This document shows positions 32,313-44,248 of a DNA stretch of 64,000 nt, piece after piece. Both the position numbers and the translations under genes were made by a program. The notes under the pieces are model-generated. The model searched no databases. It was not told the DNA's origin and saw nothing but the letters and a program-made list of their open reading frames with translations. The stretch spans positions 2,722,280 through 2,786,279 of the forward strand of contig BFEA01000046.1 in assembly GCA_003427395.1 (NCBI GenBank), written 5' to 3'. How positions within the stretch are numbered: position 1 is the first letter of the stretch; the number at the start of each line of letters is the position of its first letter. This DNA is from Chara braunii. Taxonomy: Eukaryota > Streptophyta > Charophyceae > Charales > Characeae.

Positions 32313-33513
32313 GTGAAGAAAAACCCAGTGGCAGTCCTAATAGAGAAAGATTATGATGAAGCATTGGAAAAGGAAAGACAAATTATAAAAGCATTGAGGG
32401 AATCAACAAAACTGGAGAATAGGCTCACCAAAGAAAGGTTTGACACAATGAAGATAGGCTCGGATCAATTTATCCTACCTAAAAAGAAAGAATATATCTT
32501 CAAGATGTGTCAGGAATTATCTGGTGCTTTCTCCCTTAATGATGAAGAGAGGGGGCGATTGAACGTGGACATGATCAAGATGGCCAAGATTTGGACAGTT
32601 GACCATGTTCCATGGAATGATAGACGAACCAAGTATGCCTTGAAGGAAGAGGCAGAGGTTGTGAAGTATTTTGACAAAAAGATTGCATCTAATGTTGTTG
32701 AACCTGCTGATGGACCTAATGCTAACCACTGGTTTTGTTTCTGGAAAATGGATACAGAATCTTCAGAAGCGCAATTCTGTGACGGTACGTGATGCAGGTA
32801 GTCTTCCTAATGCAGACCTCCTCCCTGAATCATTTGCTGGTCGATGTATTTATTCCCTAGTTGACCTGTATCCCGGCTATGATCAGTTCCCTATTGATCC
32901 CACTAGCCGACCCATGACTGCCATGCACACACCAAGGGGGCTTATTCAGATTTGTGTGGTACCTAAGGGCCGGACTAACAGGGTGGCAGTGGTTCAAAGG
33001 GATATGATCAAAGTCATGCAGGATATTTTTCCTGAAATAACCAGTCCCTATATTGATGACAATCCTGTAAAAGGACCCTTGGTAAGAGATGAAACATTGG
33101 TCGCAGGGGGAGTCAGAAAGTTTGTCTGGGAACATGCGAAAGGAGTAAAGATGGTCCTAGAAAGACTTCAGAAGTATAATCTCACTGCCAGTGGACCAAA
33201 GTCTCTTCTCTTCCAACCAGAAGTGATAATCATGGGCTTCAGATGCTTCTCCAAGGGTAGGAGTCCAGATCCCAAGAAGATAGACAAGATTGTGAACTGG
33301 TCTCTGCCTCTCAAAAGAGTGACAGATGTCAGGAGCTTCTTGGGAGTCTGTCGATTCTGGAGGATTTTTATTCCTCGTTTTGCTGCCCTTGCAGAGCCTC
33401 TGAGAGAAATGGTAAGACAAGGGGTTAATTTAGCATGGAATGATAAAAGACAAGCTGCAGCGCTGCATCAAGGATATAGTGTCATTAACTTAGTTGCTTG
33501 CCGAAATAAATAA
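32313..33513 (+). pseudogene. Ty3/gypsy reverse transcriptase, frameshifted and truncated
   Basis: The N-terminal part in frame 3 (to about 32750) contains TVDHVPWNDRR and NVVEPADGPNANHWFCFWKM. A small deletion near 32745 shifts to frame 1, which carries WIQNLQKRNSVTVRDAG, YSLVDLYPGYDQF, RPMTAMHTPRGLI, the catalytic YIDD (33049-33060), LTASGPKSLLF and VTDVRSFLGVCRFWRIFIPR. Sequence stops matching at about 33470, just before the RNase H domain, which is instead found on the opposite strand at 35757. The catalytic aspartates are intact but the gene is not. Confidence 0.9.
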
Positions 33514-33640
33514 TGAAATGACTTGCTGAAAACTGGAATATTGAAACAGGGATGCTGAAACTGAAGTGCTGTTACTGAAATGCCGAAATTGAAATGCTGA
33601 ATAAACTATGCAAGAATGATCATTGTCTGCTGATAACTGA
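33514..33640. repeat. degenerate tandem repeat (CTGAAA type)
   Basis: About six units of the form ATGCTGAAACTGAA. On the minus strand it reads as TTCAG repeats like those at 26060-26270. It lies directly after the integrase stop on the minus strand, where a 3' LTR would begin. Confidence 0.7.
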
Positions 33641-33696
33641 GCCTCACTATCTCAGTGTCTTATTGTACTCTTTCTCAGTCCTTTATGACCGTTCTC

Positions 33697-35385
33697 TTAC
33701 TTGGATGGTTGACTTCTCTTTCCTCTCTTCGGAGTCACTGTAGGGATCAAATCAGGGTCTCTAAAGATGAACTTAAGAAGTTTTGACCCTGACACCATAT
33801 CGTGAACTCTAGATCCATCAATTTCTAATATCTCATAAACTTTGGCCTCTGCTTTTCCTGTAATTCTGTAAGGACCAAGCCATCTCGGCGCCAATCTTTT
33901 AGTCCATTGAATCTCAAGAGAACTGTCAAACAAAAGAACAACATCTTCAATCTTCAATTTCTCTTTTCTTATATACCTTTTCTTGTTCCAACTCTCTTGA
34001 TCCGATAGTCTGCTGGATGACATTCTCTCTGCTGCATCCATCACTGCCTGATCAACTTCAGATATCTGCCTCATCCTAATCTGAAGGAGTTCTGAAATAG
34101 AATAATCCTTGCCACTCTCTTGACTTGACAATGTCTTGACAATACTCTCAATTGGTAACATAGCATAACGGTCATACCACAGTGTAAAAGGTGCATAACC
34201 AGTAGTTCTCTTGACTGTGATATTATCAACATATACAGCAACTCTTAACACCTTTGGCCAGTTACTGAGTTTCACTTCACACCAGTTGGCCAATGAATCT
34301 TTCAGAGTTTTGTGGCCTTTTTCAAGAGGTGTATTCGCTTGAGGATGGTAAGTAGTCACACACCGAATTCTGACACCCAATCTGAGTGTAATTTTTTTGA
34401 CAACCTCATTTCTGAATTCTGATCCTCTGTCTGAGACAAATTCTCTGATGAAAAAATACCTAAGATATACTTCCTCTATCCAATCAGTTACTTGCTCTGC
34501 TGTCTTCCTTTTCATAGTTTTTGCCTCAACGTATCCAGGAAAGTTATCTCTCATGTTTAATATGTATCTCATCCCACCCTTGCCTAGAGGCATAGTGATG
34601 AGATCCAGATGAACTCTACTACCTGGCTCTACCAGAATTGTAGGGAACAAGGGCTCAATCATCCTTGTGGTAGACCTCTTCTGACACAAGACACATGATT
34701 TACAGTATCTGAAAATCATGTCTCTCATGCCAGACCAGAAGTAGAGTTTGACAGTCTTGGAGTAGGTAGCCTCAGCAGCCCTGTGTCCACCAGCGACCCC
34801 CTCATGTATGGCAGCAATTATCTCTAACTGCCTCTCTTTACTGCAGACCACTCTTAATGGAGGTAAGCCTCCCTTACCATCCACAAAGAGATGTTCTCTC
34901 TTTAATTTGAATTTCTTCTTTGAATCTTTACAATAATATTCTTTTAGCTGCTCCCTTTCCATCTTCCTGCCAATCTCTTGATAATCTTCATCATATTCTT
35001 CACAGGAGAAAAATATCTCTTCTTCCTTCTTTTCACTCTCTTCTTTTTCCTTTAAACCTGAACTTTCTCCAATTTCATGAGCAGTCACTGTTGCTGCATA
35101 AACTTTTGCATACCAATCGTTTGGTTCATCATCTTCTTCTTTCCCTAGAATCGACTCATAGACGTATGCACTNGGAATTTCTCCCCAACTGTCTCTCTCT
35201 TCAGGCCACAGACTCCACCGGTAGGAGCATGGTGCCTCATAATCCTCATCATCCTTTTCATTAAGAAAATTATCAACATAGGCAGATTCTTCAATTGTTT
35301 CATTCACATCTTCTTCTTCTTCTTCTCGCCACTCGATCCGGCTTAAGCCATCCGCTCTGTTATTCTCGGTGGGAATCTTTTCCAA
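33697..35385 (-). CDS. Ty3/gypsy integrase region
   Basis: An open frame of 562 residues containing one N at 35173. It starts with the tail of RNase H (NNRADGLSR), then a long acidic spacer. The zinc-binding motif is His194, His201, Cys231, Cys234. The catalytic core has Asp261 (HLDLI), Asp319 (VSDRGSEF) and Glu355 (NTPLEKGH), exactly a D-D-35-E spacing. Near the C-terminus RWLGPYRI is the GPY/F module. All catalytic residues are present, so this is the best-preserved part of the element. It lies opposite to gag-protease-RT, which is not the normal order for an intact element. Confidence 0.92.
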   Translation of the reverse strand: MEKIPTENNRADGLSRIEWREEEEEDVNETIEESAYVDNFLNEKDDEDYEAPCSYRWSLWPEERDSWGEIXSAYVYESILGKEEDDEPNDWYAKVYAATVTAHEIGESSGLKEKEESEKKEEEIFFSCEEYDEDYQEIGRKMEREQLKEYYCKDSKKKFKLKREHLFVDGKGGLPPLRVVCSKERQLEIIAAIHEGVAGGHRAAEATYSKTVKLYFWSGMRDMIFRYCKSCVLCQKRSTTRMIEPLFPTILVEPGSRVHLDLITMPLGKGGMRYILNMRDNFPGYVEAKTMKRKTAEQVTDWIEEVYLRYFFIREFVSDRGSEFRNEVVKKITLRLGVRIRCVTTYHPQANTPLEKGHKTLKDSLANWCEVKLSNWPKVLRVAVYVDNITVKRTTGYAPFTLWYDRYAMLPIESIVKTLSSQESGKDYSISELLQIRMRQISEVDQAVMDAAERMSSSRLSDQESWNKKRYIRKEKLKIEDVVLLFDSSLEIQWTKRLAPRWLGPYRITGKAEAKVYEILEIDGSRVHDMVSGSKLLKFIFRDPDLIPTVTPKRGKRSQPSK

Positions 35386-35450
35386 TTTAAAATCATATGT
35401 CCAGATGAAAGCGATCCACCTGCTGACTGTTGGATCTACCTGTTCGTGTT

Positions 35451-35757
35451 TTAAATGACACCTATCACAGCATATGCATCAGTCCTCAGGATGAATCTCC
35501 TTCCCAAAACGTAGTGCCTGAAGCACCTGAGGCTATTGATGATTGACAGTAGCTCTTTCCTGAATTGGGTGTAGCCTCTTTCAGTAGAATTGAGGGTTCT
35601 GCTTTCAAATCTTAGAGGCATCTCTTTCTCATTTTCATCTTTCTGAATAAGCACTCCACCCAGAGCAACTGGTCCTCCATCCGCCTCAATGATGAGTGTC
35701 AAACCCTGAGAGTGGGGAGTAACTATGAGTACAGTTCTGAGAGCCTTGATACAGTGT
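35451..35757 (-). pseudogene. RNase H domain of the same pol, start truncated
   Basis: Minus-strand sequence CIKALRTVLIVTPHSQGLTL leads into IIEADGGPVALGGVLIQKDE, with the first catalytic Asp, then GYTQFRKELLSIINSLRCFR and the second conserved acidic region (LRTDAYAV). This matches the RNase H of the plus-strand RT's family. Homology starts at about 35757, close to the point where the RT homology ends at about 33470. A stop and frame break separate it from the integrase frame. Confidence 0.8.
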
Positions 35758-37170
35758 CAAGATCTGAGAGACTCATGGCTGTGGCACGTCAAGTGATATA
35801 AGTGGTATTATCCTTATCACAAAAAGAAAGTCTGACGGACATAAAGAAGTTCTGTTCTGTCTGATTGAAAGTTATTAGCAGAAAGACTTTGTGTCTCTGA
35901 CTAAGTCGTTCTTTCAAGAGATTCAGACGAAGGCAAGCATAAAGAAGTTAAACTTTACTTGACTGAGAGTGGTCAGTAGAGGGACTCCGTGCTTCTCGGC
36001 TAAGGGTCTGTCTTCACTTAGATGAGGGAAGGGACCTCTCTGAGATCAGTGTTTCAACATTTCCTTGAGACTGACGGGACGTCTCTTGGAAAAAGAAATC
36101 CCAGTTGAGGGAAGGGACCTCTCTGGGGCTAGCACTAATTTTTTTGCTTGAGGCCGAATGGAGGTCTCTTGCGAACTTTTAGTGTTCGCTAGCATGTTAT
36201 TGTTCAGTGCCTCTTGAGACTGAAGGGACGTCTCTTGAGCAGTGTTTGTCCTGTTATGGGGCGTGGGCAGTCTGCTTGTGGGTTATGATATGCTTGCCTG
36301 GTTGTCTGTGTAAGGGGTCATCTTCTCTAACCTAAGGATGTGTTGATTGCTGGGGCCAGCCAGAGCCTTACAGCAGTAGGTTGCAATCTGGTGGGGTCAG
36401 CAGGTCCCCGACGTGAGTGTCGAATTTCGTAGTCAGCTGAGGCTAAGACTCCGGGGGTCTGGCCTATGAGGCTGAAAGGGGTCGGCTGGAACCCTACCGC
36501 AGTCAGAGAATGCAATCCAGTGAGGTTAGCCAGAGCCTGGAACTGTGGTTAGACCGGGTCCCACGTTTAAAAATCTGGGCGGGGTAGCCAACACCCTTGG
36601 CCAAAAACTGGTAGGTGAGCCGGTCCCTGACCGCAGTGGTTAAATCCGGATTCGGGACAGCCAGACCGACGAGACGTCTACTGTCATAGGGTGACCAGAC
36701 CCGCTATAGTCTGGGTGTCCTAGCGAGAGTGCCAAAGGGCTGCCATACTCGAGTAGTGGGTATGATTGGTCCTGACCTGGAGGCAGGTCAAAGGGGCTGT
36801 CAAGGCAAATGGTCTGATTAGTCCTGGCCTGAGGCAAGCCGAATGAGGTATGTCAGACTGACGGGACGTCTGACATTCTTGGTCAGTGGTGGGCCGAAAC
36901 CAAGGCAATAAATAAATCCTAGGTACCAAGAGTTGTGATGTATTGATTATTATTTATTATTTATTGTTTTATTTATGGGTTTTATTTTAACTTGTTGATG
37001 CTTAACTGCTGGCTGTCAGAGGGTCTGCTTGCTGGGGGATGGTTGTTGTCTGTGTGACTTGTTGGTTTTGCAGGTATACAGATACTTACATGAAGTTCCC
37101 AGGCCAGGAAAAAGAAAAAAGGGTTTGGTATTCCTTCCCTTTTGTCTGAGAAGTTGAGGAGACGCCTCAC
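35758..37170. repeat. LTR-like region with short hairpins sharing a GACGGGAC loop
   Basis: No gene. Hairpins share the loop TGACGGGAC or close variants with different stems: GAGAC/GTCTC (36067-36085 and 36216-36234), AGAC/GTCT (36663-36679) and GTCAGAC/GTCTGAC (36852-36874). Phrases such as GAGGGAAGGGACCTCTCTG repeat. Probably LTR sequence of a gypsy family. Confidence 0.55.
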
Positions 37171-38226
37171 TCAGGCTAGAGAAAGAAAACAAGCGTTTTT
37201 TATCTCCATCAAGTGAGGAGCTGAGAAAATGTCTCTCAGACTAGAGAACAGAAAAGAGGGTTTGGTATACCCTACTCCCAGCATAGCAGATAGAGTGAGT
37301 ACCCTCGTTACTAGGGTAATCCTTGGCATAAATGCCTGATCAAGAGCTGAGGTAACCTCCATGTGAAAAACCAACGGATGAACAAGTCAAACGTTCAGAC
37401 GAAATCCTTCTTAAAATTTTATTTGGTGGCCGACAAGCGGTCTGGTTCACGAGGAACCTGCATCCCTGGCCTTAAAGAAGCCAAACTCTCAAGCCTGGGA
37501 CGCTATGGAATGAACAGTGAACTGGAAATTTCATGAGCCGAAATCTGACTCATAAAGCAGAAAAGAAGTCGCGCTTATATAGGACATAAAAGACAGCCAT
37601 GAGTTCAAGCTGGAAAAGAAAGAGAAGGAAGAAGATGCTAAAGAGTGCAGTGATTAGTGTGATGAGGAGATGAGACAGCACATGGAATAGAGGAAGGTGG
37701 AGCAGGCACTATGGCCTTGCTTACAGCTGGAGTAGAAGGAGCTCTAGGATATAAGGAGAAAAAGAGGCGTTGGGCGTACCATAGCGCGCATCGAATTTCT
37801 TGCGAAGGAACTTCATCCTGTCTGGTGATGGAGTTCTCTCGTACCACCCTCCTAACGGGTAGCGAGGGTGTGACCTTAAACGGCCATAGCCTCGCGGCTC
37901 CTCATCTTCCTCCTCCTCTGAGAATGATACTAATGACGTATAGGATTGGGCTTAACGGGGTCCTACCCATAAGGTACATTTGTGGCTTGTGTGAGGGGGT
38001 CAAACACCCTAATCTTCTAGTTAGCTGGGCGATTGAAGTGTCTGATTATTCCACACAATAGGATATTTCGTTGAGAAAAGTTTGAAAACGATCTACGACT
38101 TAGTGGAGTATGAATGATCGTTGTAATCCACCACTGGATTGAGTTTTAGCTAGTGGTTGGATGATCGGGGTGCCTGGCGCAATGAAATATCGTTCAAAGA
38201 GACCGGAAGTATTGTAGTCCTAAGTT
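37171..38226. other. no gene seen
   Basis: Open frames of up to about 116 codons occur but show no motif. Likely decayed repeat sequence leading into the F2 unit. Confidence 0.45.
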
Positions 38227-41200
38227 TGGCATTGGATGACTTCCTATCCGTGATTGTAGTGGGTGGGGAGTGGTTTTATCCACTTTGTTAAAATTAGAGG
38301 TTGTAAAGTGTTCATGCTTAGCCGATTATTCGGCTATTATAGATTTTCATCTTGATCAGGAATTAAATGGTATTTCTTGATTGTTGACTTTTGCTTAACT
38401 AATTTTGAGGAGTCAAGGCTTGAAGTGGATACAACTAAATGACCATTTTGGCTGAAGGTAAAAATTCGAGGAAGTTACCGTATACTTTTTCTGAAGGTTA
38501 TGTTTGAATGGTATTTGGTTTAAGCATCCGTTGCGACGCGGACGTTGCAGGTCCGGACAGGCTGTCATACCAAATACCCTTACAAGGGTATTTGGCGTGT
38601 TTTCTGCAAGTCACGCGAGTGTGGCGTCGCCCGCCCGGCGACGTGCGCGCGAGAGAAAGCTTAGTTCCTCACAAGGGTGAGCGGCTCGCGCGGGGTATTG
38701 AGAGCGAGGCACAACCATGCGCAGGCTGGGTGTGCGTGGTGTTATGGGCCAGGCAGACGCACGACACTTCGTCCCCTTAATTTCTTTGTGTCTTCACGTT
38801 TATTCTTATTTTTACTTATTATGTTTCCTAATTCTAAATTTTGTTAAGTTCCTTTGACTCGATGATCAATTCCGAGGCCGATGTCGGGACCAACAGGCCT
38901 GGCTCCGTTACAGTATTGCCGGGCACGGATGGCCGTCACGGTAGTCGAGGACCTTGGGTGCGCGCCCTTCGAGTTGGCCCACAGCGCAGGTGAAAAGACT
39001 GAGTGGCGGGGCCAGCCGATGCGCCGCACCGTCCACCGACCACGAATACAGTGAGAGGTCTGTGTGTGAGCATGGTAGTGTGCAGGAGGACGGAGCGACT
39101 CAGGGCACTATGGGGAGGTCGCTGTAGCGGTTGCTCCCATACGGGGCCCTTCTCCACTACGGGCCTCAAAGCTTCCGTGGTAAAGGTGAGCTATTACTAC
39201 CAAGATCTACATTAGGTCCGCTCCACCTGGAAACATGCTACAGGTCACCGCAGGCCCATGCCTACGATTTCTCGGCCCGCTACCTCTGGGTGGGCAAGCC
39301 ACTAAGGTCGTAGGATGGTGAACTTGCCTGGGCAGATTGGGCCCAGGGGTACTATGGCAAATACTGTCGGATTGGGTATAGGAGCGGCAGGCTAATCGGA
39401 CGCCCTACTAACGAGCTCCCTCAGAAGTTTTCTCAAGAGAGTTGGTGCTACTGAGCAGGACAGACCATGCGCTACAACGGAAGGACGGCGAGGAGTTGTT
39501 ACAGGTGCCTTCGTTGATCCAACCTCCATGACCACCGGCCCACTGTCGATTTCAGACCGCCCCACTGTGGTATCTGTGATAGCGTATCGGTTGGCGCAGA
39601 GAGCATGCGACAGGCGCCAGGACTGTGAGGCGGAGCAGCAAGCGACGAGCAACTGCAGAAGGGGAGTTGGAGGAGGAACCAACGGCCGAAATGAATCAGG
39701 GTGTGTTTCGGGGCCGGATTCATTCGAAGAAAACAGCTATGGAGGGAGGGGTGAGTAAGATTGGAGAGCAAAACGCCCGCCCGATTCTTGATGAAATCGG
39801 GCAGGGAAATAAGTGATTCTGAGACTCTTGTACCGGGCGACCTCGTTTTTCACGTCGAAATTAGTAGAAGGTTAGTGTAGGGAGAAAAACAAGGGAAAAA
39901 CAGTGCGCGGAGATGCAGCAATGGCGGAGATGGGAAGATGTGATTATCACTAAACTCGGTCGATTCTCGACAAAATCGGGCGAGGAAAGAAGCAATTTAG
40001 GGGTGTTTCGTCAGGGCTAGTCCATTAGAAGTGTTAGAATAGCAAAAGAATTACTGTAGAGGGAGATTAGTAGTGAAAAGCTTGCGCTGGGAAATAGCAG
40101 GAGCGAAGGAGAAAAGAAGCGGGAATCATAAGTCTTGCTCATTTTTAGGTGAAGGCGGGCCAGAGAAGATCCTAAACAGGGGGTTCCAATGTCGAGCGGA
40201 CTCATAGGTGGTGTTAGTTGTAATAGGAAGTCAGTTGGAGTAGAGTCGGGAGAGAAAGAGTGTGCGTAGGAGTGTACGGAAGACGAATATGGCCGCTCGA
40301 GAAAATGAAAGTCAGGCTTTATCCTCGACGAAGTCGAGCGAAGGAGGATAGCCGAAGATTTTTGGCCATCAGGAATGCGATGACAATGACAGATTTCGCT
40401 ATGGAGCTGCTGTTTTGGTTGTACAATAGTTTGAAGTTGCGCCTAGAGGGGAAATCGAAATAGTAATGTATCTTTCCGAGTTCTAGAGGAAGATTCATTT
40501 GATTATGCCCGTCATTTCTATGGGAGTTGCCGAGGGAAGGCGACGGAAGATAGACAGTACTTGTTAGCTGGTGTGATGTTCTTCCTATCTATAGAAAGTT
40601 AATCTCTCTCTATCTCCTTAGGTGCATCGTTGGAGGTGAGGCGGTTACAGCAGCCAGGTGTTACGCTGACATTCGACTGTGTAGTGGCGCTCCTGACGTA
40701 ATTTGAGGTGGCTGTTGCCCGACTAAGGTTATGGCGGGATTCGATGAACGCAGTACACCAGCGGGATAGGAGAGCTTACCTGCATTTACCACAGATGAGA
40801 AGGACAAAACAGAATTTACCCAAGGGAATATATATTCTTGTGTCAACGGCGCAGTGCTCCTGCAATTGAGGGAAGGAGAGGGGGAGTTGTTGTTTACAAA
40901 CAAACGAGTGAACTGCAGGTAGCCGATTCTGACTACTAAGGGCCGACTATAACAGGTCATTCGTAGGTGAGTCGGACCAGAGTGTTGGTCTGAAGAATCA
41001 AAGGAGCAAGTGGGAGGGGACGGCAAAAGTATGCTCTCATTGATATTCGGATTCGGTGCTTTGGTTCGCCGTTGGTAGAATACTGGTGCATTTATGTTCT
41101 CCAAGCGGCATTGTAACTGCCAGGGAGTGCGGTGGCCTCCCAACATTGAGAGAGTGGTGTGTGTGGGGCTGGTCGCCATCAGCAAGTGAGCAGGCGTATT

Positions 41201-41481
41201 ATAAACGGATTGGAAGAGAAGCACAGTTGCCGTTTGAGGCGCTGTTGAGGAGCATTGTGCACTTGCCATACGTACAGTAGGGTGACGGTTGGTTGCTGTG
41301 TTGTGGCTGCGCGGATATCGTGCATGTTGTGCACTGCTAGCTACGAGTGTGGTGTGACCTGCGCTACATACTATTACGGTGCTTTGTCTTCTGCGCGCAG
41401 TTTTTGCGCACACCATGTGCTTTGCTCGATTGTACCTCCTCTAGGCAATGAGGTGACAACTCGATTGGAGGCGGAAGACGG
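38227..41481 (+). mobile_element. LTR-like repeat unit, type F2, copy 1
   Basis: About 3.25 kb that is collinear and highly similar to 45660-47275 plus 51676-53322. It has a TGTCATACC terminus at 38563 followed by a 24-bp palindrome, a TTCCTAATTCTAAATTT block, and the GGGCGACCTCGTTTTTCACG block at 39835. Open frames (such as 40661-41416, minus) are disrupted in the other copy, which argues against a coding role. At 41482 it changes abruptly into the F3 module. Confidence 0.75.
38571..38594. repeat. palindrome at LTR-like start (F2 copy 1)
   Basis: 11-bp perfect arms around AC: the core of 3972-3989 extended by CAA on the left and TTG on the right. Confidence 0.93.
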
Positions 41482-42460
41482 TGTAACTTGTGGGTGTGAT
41501 CAGCTTATGCAAGGGGGTTACCGCTACGATTGGGAGGATCATCAGGGAGTCAACAGTCAACAGTTTGACTTCAGTTGACCAACAGTTGCGCATGTTGGCC
41601 ATCATTGCGGGGCCCTCAGGAGACTGAAGATTATAAGGCCCTCTCCTACGAGTTGAGTCAGTCCCCCTCCTGTATCTCGAGAGTCTCAAACCCCTTGTCT
41701 TCTGCCCTTCTTACTCTCAGTCTAATCCTGTTCAGCGAGGAAGGCAGCAGGCGGGATTGCAACCCGTAGGACTGCAGCAAGACTCTGTGGGGATTCAACC
41801 CACCGATTGCGGGAGCTCTGTCGGAACTAAGGAGGAGTTCTGGAGGCAAGGAACTGAGAGGTAAAGGTTTCGTCTTCCCTCTATAAACGCAGTACAGGCC
41901 CTACTTGTATTCATTACTATGTTTGACTGAGTATGTTCCCTGTCTCCCTATTTTGACTTTCGGTTTGACCTTCAGGACACAATCCAGACTAAGTAAAGGA
42001 ATGATTGTGCAAAGTCTGTTTCAGTTTTATTTTGACTGAAAGAGGATTGTGGGATTGTATCTGGGGGAAAGGTGGGAGGAAGGCAATATTGCATGTTTGA
42101 CTGGGTCCACCAAAGGCTGGGAGAGTCTCCATAAGTTTGGAGGGCTCAGTGTTGTGTTTATTTTGGATTGTTTGGGGCATCAGACCATTCGATAAGTTTG
42201 GGGGGTCTGATTGCTCTGGAGGCTGGGAAGTCCTCATAAGTTTGGGGAGACCTAGTGCTGTGGGGTGTTGTTATCTTTCCTATGATAGGAGAGTAACTAC
42301 ATTGTCTCTTGAGAGAGAAGGAAAGGGCTTGTTACCTTGCCGAAACTGTAATGACCAGGTAGAACAACTGCTGCTTAGTGAGACCGGTTCTGGAGTACCG
42401 ACCTAGCCGCGTCTCCTGTTAAGTAGGACCACCATATTTATAAGGGTGCGAATTCGCAGT
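41482..42460 (+). mobile_element. F3 module, truncated copy
   Basis: Matches 60797-61570: TGTAACTTGTGGGTGTGATC start, the GGCAGCAGGCGGGATTGCAA block, a TATAAA box at 41883-41888, and the first hairpins (ATCAGAC/GTCTGAT at 42179-42211). Similarity is lost after about 42260. Confidence 0.8.
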
Positions 42461-43132
42461 TCGTTGCCTTGTTAGGTATGAATGAGGTTGTCCATCTGAC
42501 CATGATTGGGTTCAGTGAGGTGCAAGCGCTGGAATCAGTGAGGGTTTCGGTGAGGCTTGATCCTTAGAGCGGGGCTCATGAGTCAAGATGTTATCTCATG
42601 AGGATTACACCGCTCGTCAGTATTATATGCTTTGCTTAAGGATTGAAAGGGTAACAATTGTATCATGTTATTTACTCATTGCTAGTCTTATTTCGACCTT
42701 CAAGAATATGAAATATGTTGTTGAGATTTATCTTGTTATAGGACTGACAGCTGAGTTGGCTTCATATTGTTGTTTATAAATTTTGTCGTGCTCTTTAGTT
42801 ACAACCCTTGACATTAAGTTGTGCCTATTATGTTGTGATTATTGTTGTAAGTATATGGTATTTATCATGGGTTGTACTGCATTTTGGATTCATGTTTGGA
42901 GTATCCACCTATATGACATATGTATATTGTGTTCTTCCTTGATAGTAGAAGTAATATTCGGTTAGTGTCTGAGTTATGATCTAAGGGTTTTATCAGTGAA
43001 TATTTATGTCTTATTTCATATGGATATTTGTCTAAAGACTCTATTCGATGTCGCCGTTGTTCTGAATAGGTTCTTACGTGCGCCCTCATGATGAGTGTCG
43101 AGGGAACTTTAGTGGGATATATTATACATTAG
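42461..43132. other. AT-rich region without a gene
   Basis: Short open frames only, no motif. It lies before the second gag pseudogene and may be its leader. Confidence 0.45.
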
Positions 43133-44248
43133 ATGTGGTTGAGTGACTTCCTTCGAGCTTCGATCCTAACGCCGCTCGCTGTTGTTCAACAGGTGATGGA
43201 GTCGAGGGGGCTCGAGATGGAAGGCTCTCAAGGGAAGATTGGGGTCGAGGAGTTCGCCTCTCTACTGGGTCTGCGAGATTGGGAGCGAGACAACCTACCT
43301 AAGGTTAAGATCGAGTTCTTCAAGGGATATCACGTTTCTGACTTCCTTGACAAGTTTGGGCAGATAGCTTCTCACTTTGAGTGGAATCAGGAGGAGATGC
43401 TAAAGGAGGTTATGAAGTATATCCATATAAGCCTGAAGGAGGAAGTCAGTGGGTTGGTTAGAAGAGTGGGGTCATCATGGAGGAAGTTCTATGATGACAT
43501 GTGGAATAAATACCGACTAGGTGAGGAACAACTGATCAAAGATGATTTTGAGAAGATAGATCGATATAGTTATGTGTCAGTAGGGCACTTCCTGGTGGAG
43601 TATGAGCGTGCATCGCGTAAGGTCTGAACGTTGTCTGAACATGACAAGTGCTTTCTCTTCCTTATGAACTTCACAGACGCCGTGCAGCGAGACTTAGTTC
43701 GTAGGACAGAGGGAAAACTAATATGGGATAAGATTTGAGAGAACTTTGAGCTGGGGGATTTCGACCTGTACCTTTGTCATACTTTGCGGGAAGCAAGGAA
43801 AAGAAAGGAGTTGCAAGACTGTGGTAAGAACAAGTTGGATGAATATGCAAAGGAAGTTGTGACATGTGTTAGACAGAATACGGAAGGTGAGCCCCAGGAG
43901 AAGGTTAAGAAATCTAAGTGAAATAATAAGTGGGTTGAAAAGAACAGGGTGAGGGCATGCATTGGTAAAGCAGGGAAAGTTGAAGTTAGAAACACAATGC
44001 CTCATACCTGTGAGAGGACAATTGATGTCCCGAATAAGGAGAGAAAGAGAGGACATAAGTCAGTAGATATGGCCCCATCTATTGCTAAAAGAAGAACGGA
44101 TCGTAGAATGATGAGAATGCGAGACCGGCAGACAAAGATAGTATGTGCTCGTTGCGGAAAGACTGGTCATACCCCTCGTAGATATAAGGTGGCGGAGAAA
44201 GCGGTTAAACCGTTGTGCTTTGGGCAAGGGTTTGGTTTCTCCCAATAA
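43133..44248 (+). pseudogene. Ty3/gypsy Gag, second family, three TGA stops
   Basis: One frame throughout, likely Met at 43196. Capsid-like sequence: LPKVKIEFFKGYHVSDFLDK, EMLKEVMKYIHISLKEEVSG, WRKFYDDMWNKYRLGEEQLI, VGHFLVEYERASRKV. In-frame stops are at 43625, 43736 and 43919. All are TGA, and coherent Gag sequence continues after each. The zinc knuckle CARCGKTGHTPRRY has Tyr where the final Cys should be (TAT for TGT). The frame ends at 44248. The style resembles Gag proteins I associate with Chara. No protease or RT follows, so the element is truncated or non-autonomous. Confidence 0.8.

Noticed and set aside
40661-41416. 251-codon minus-strand frame in F2 copy 1
   Set aside because: The equivalent frame in F2 copy 2 (52618-53257) is broken into two by a frame change, and no domain is recognisable.
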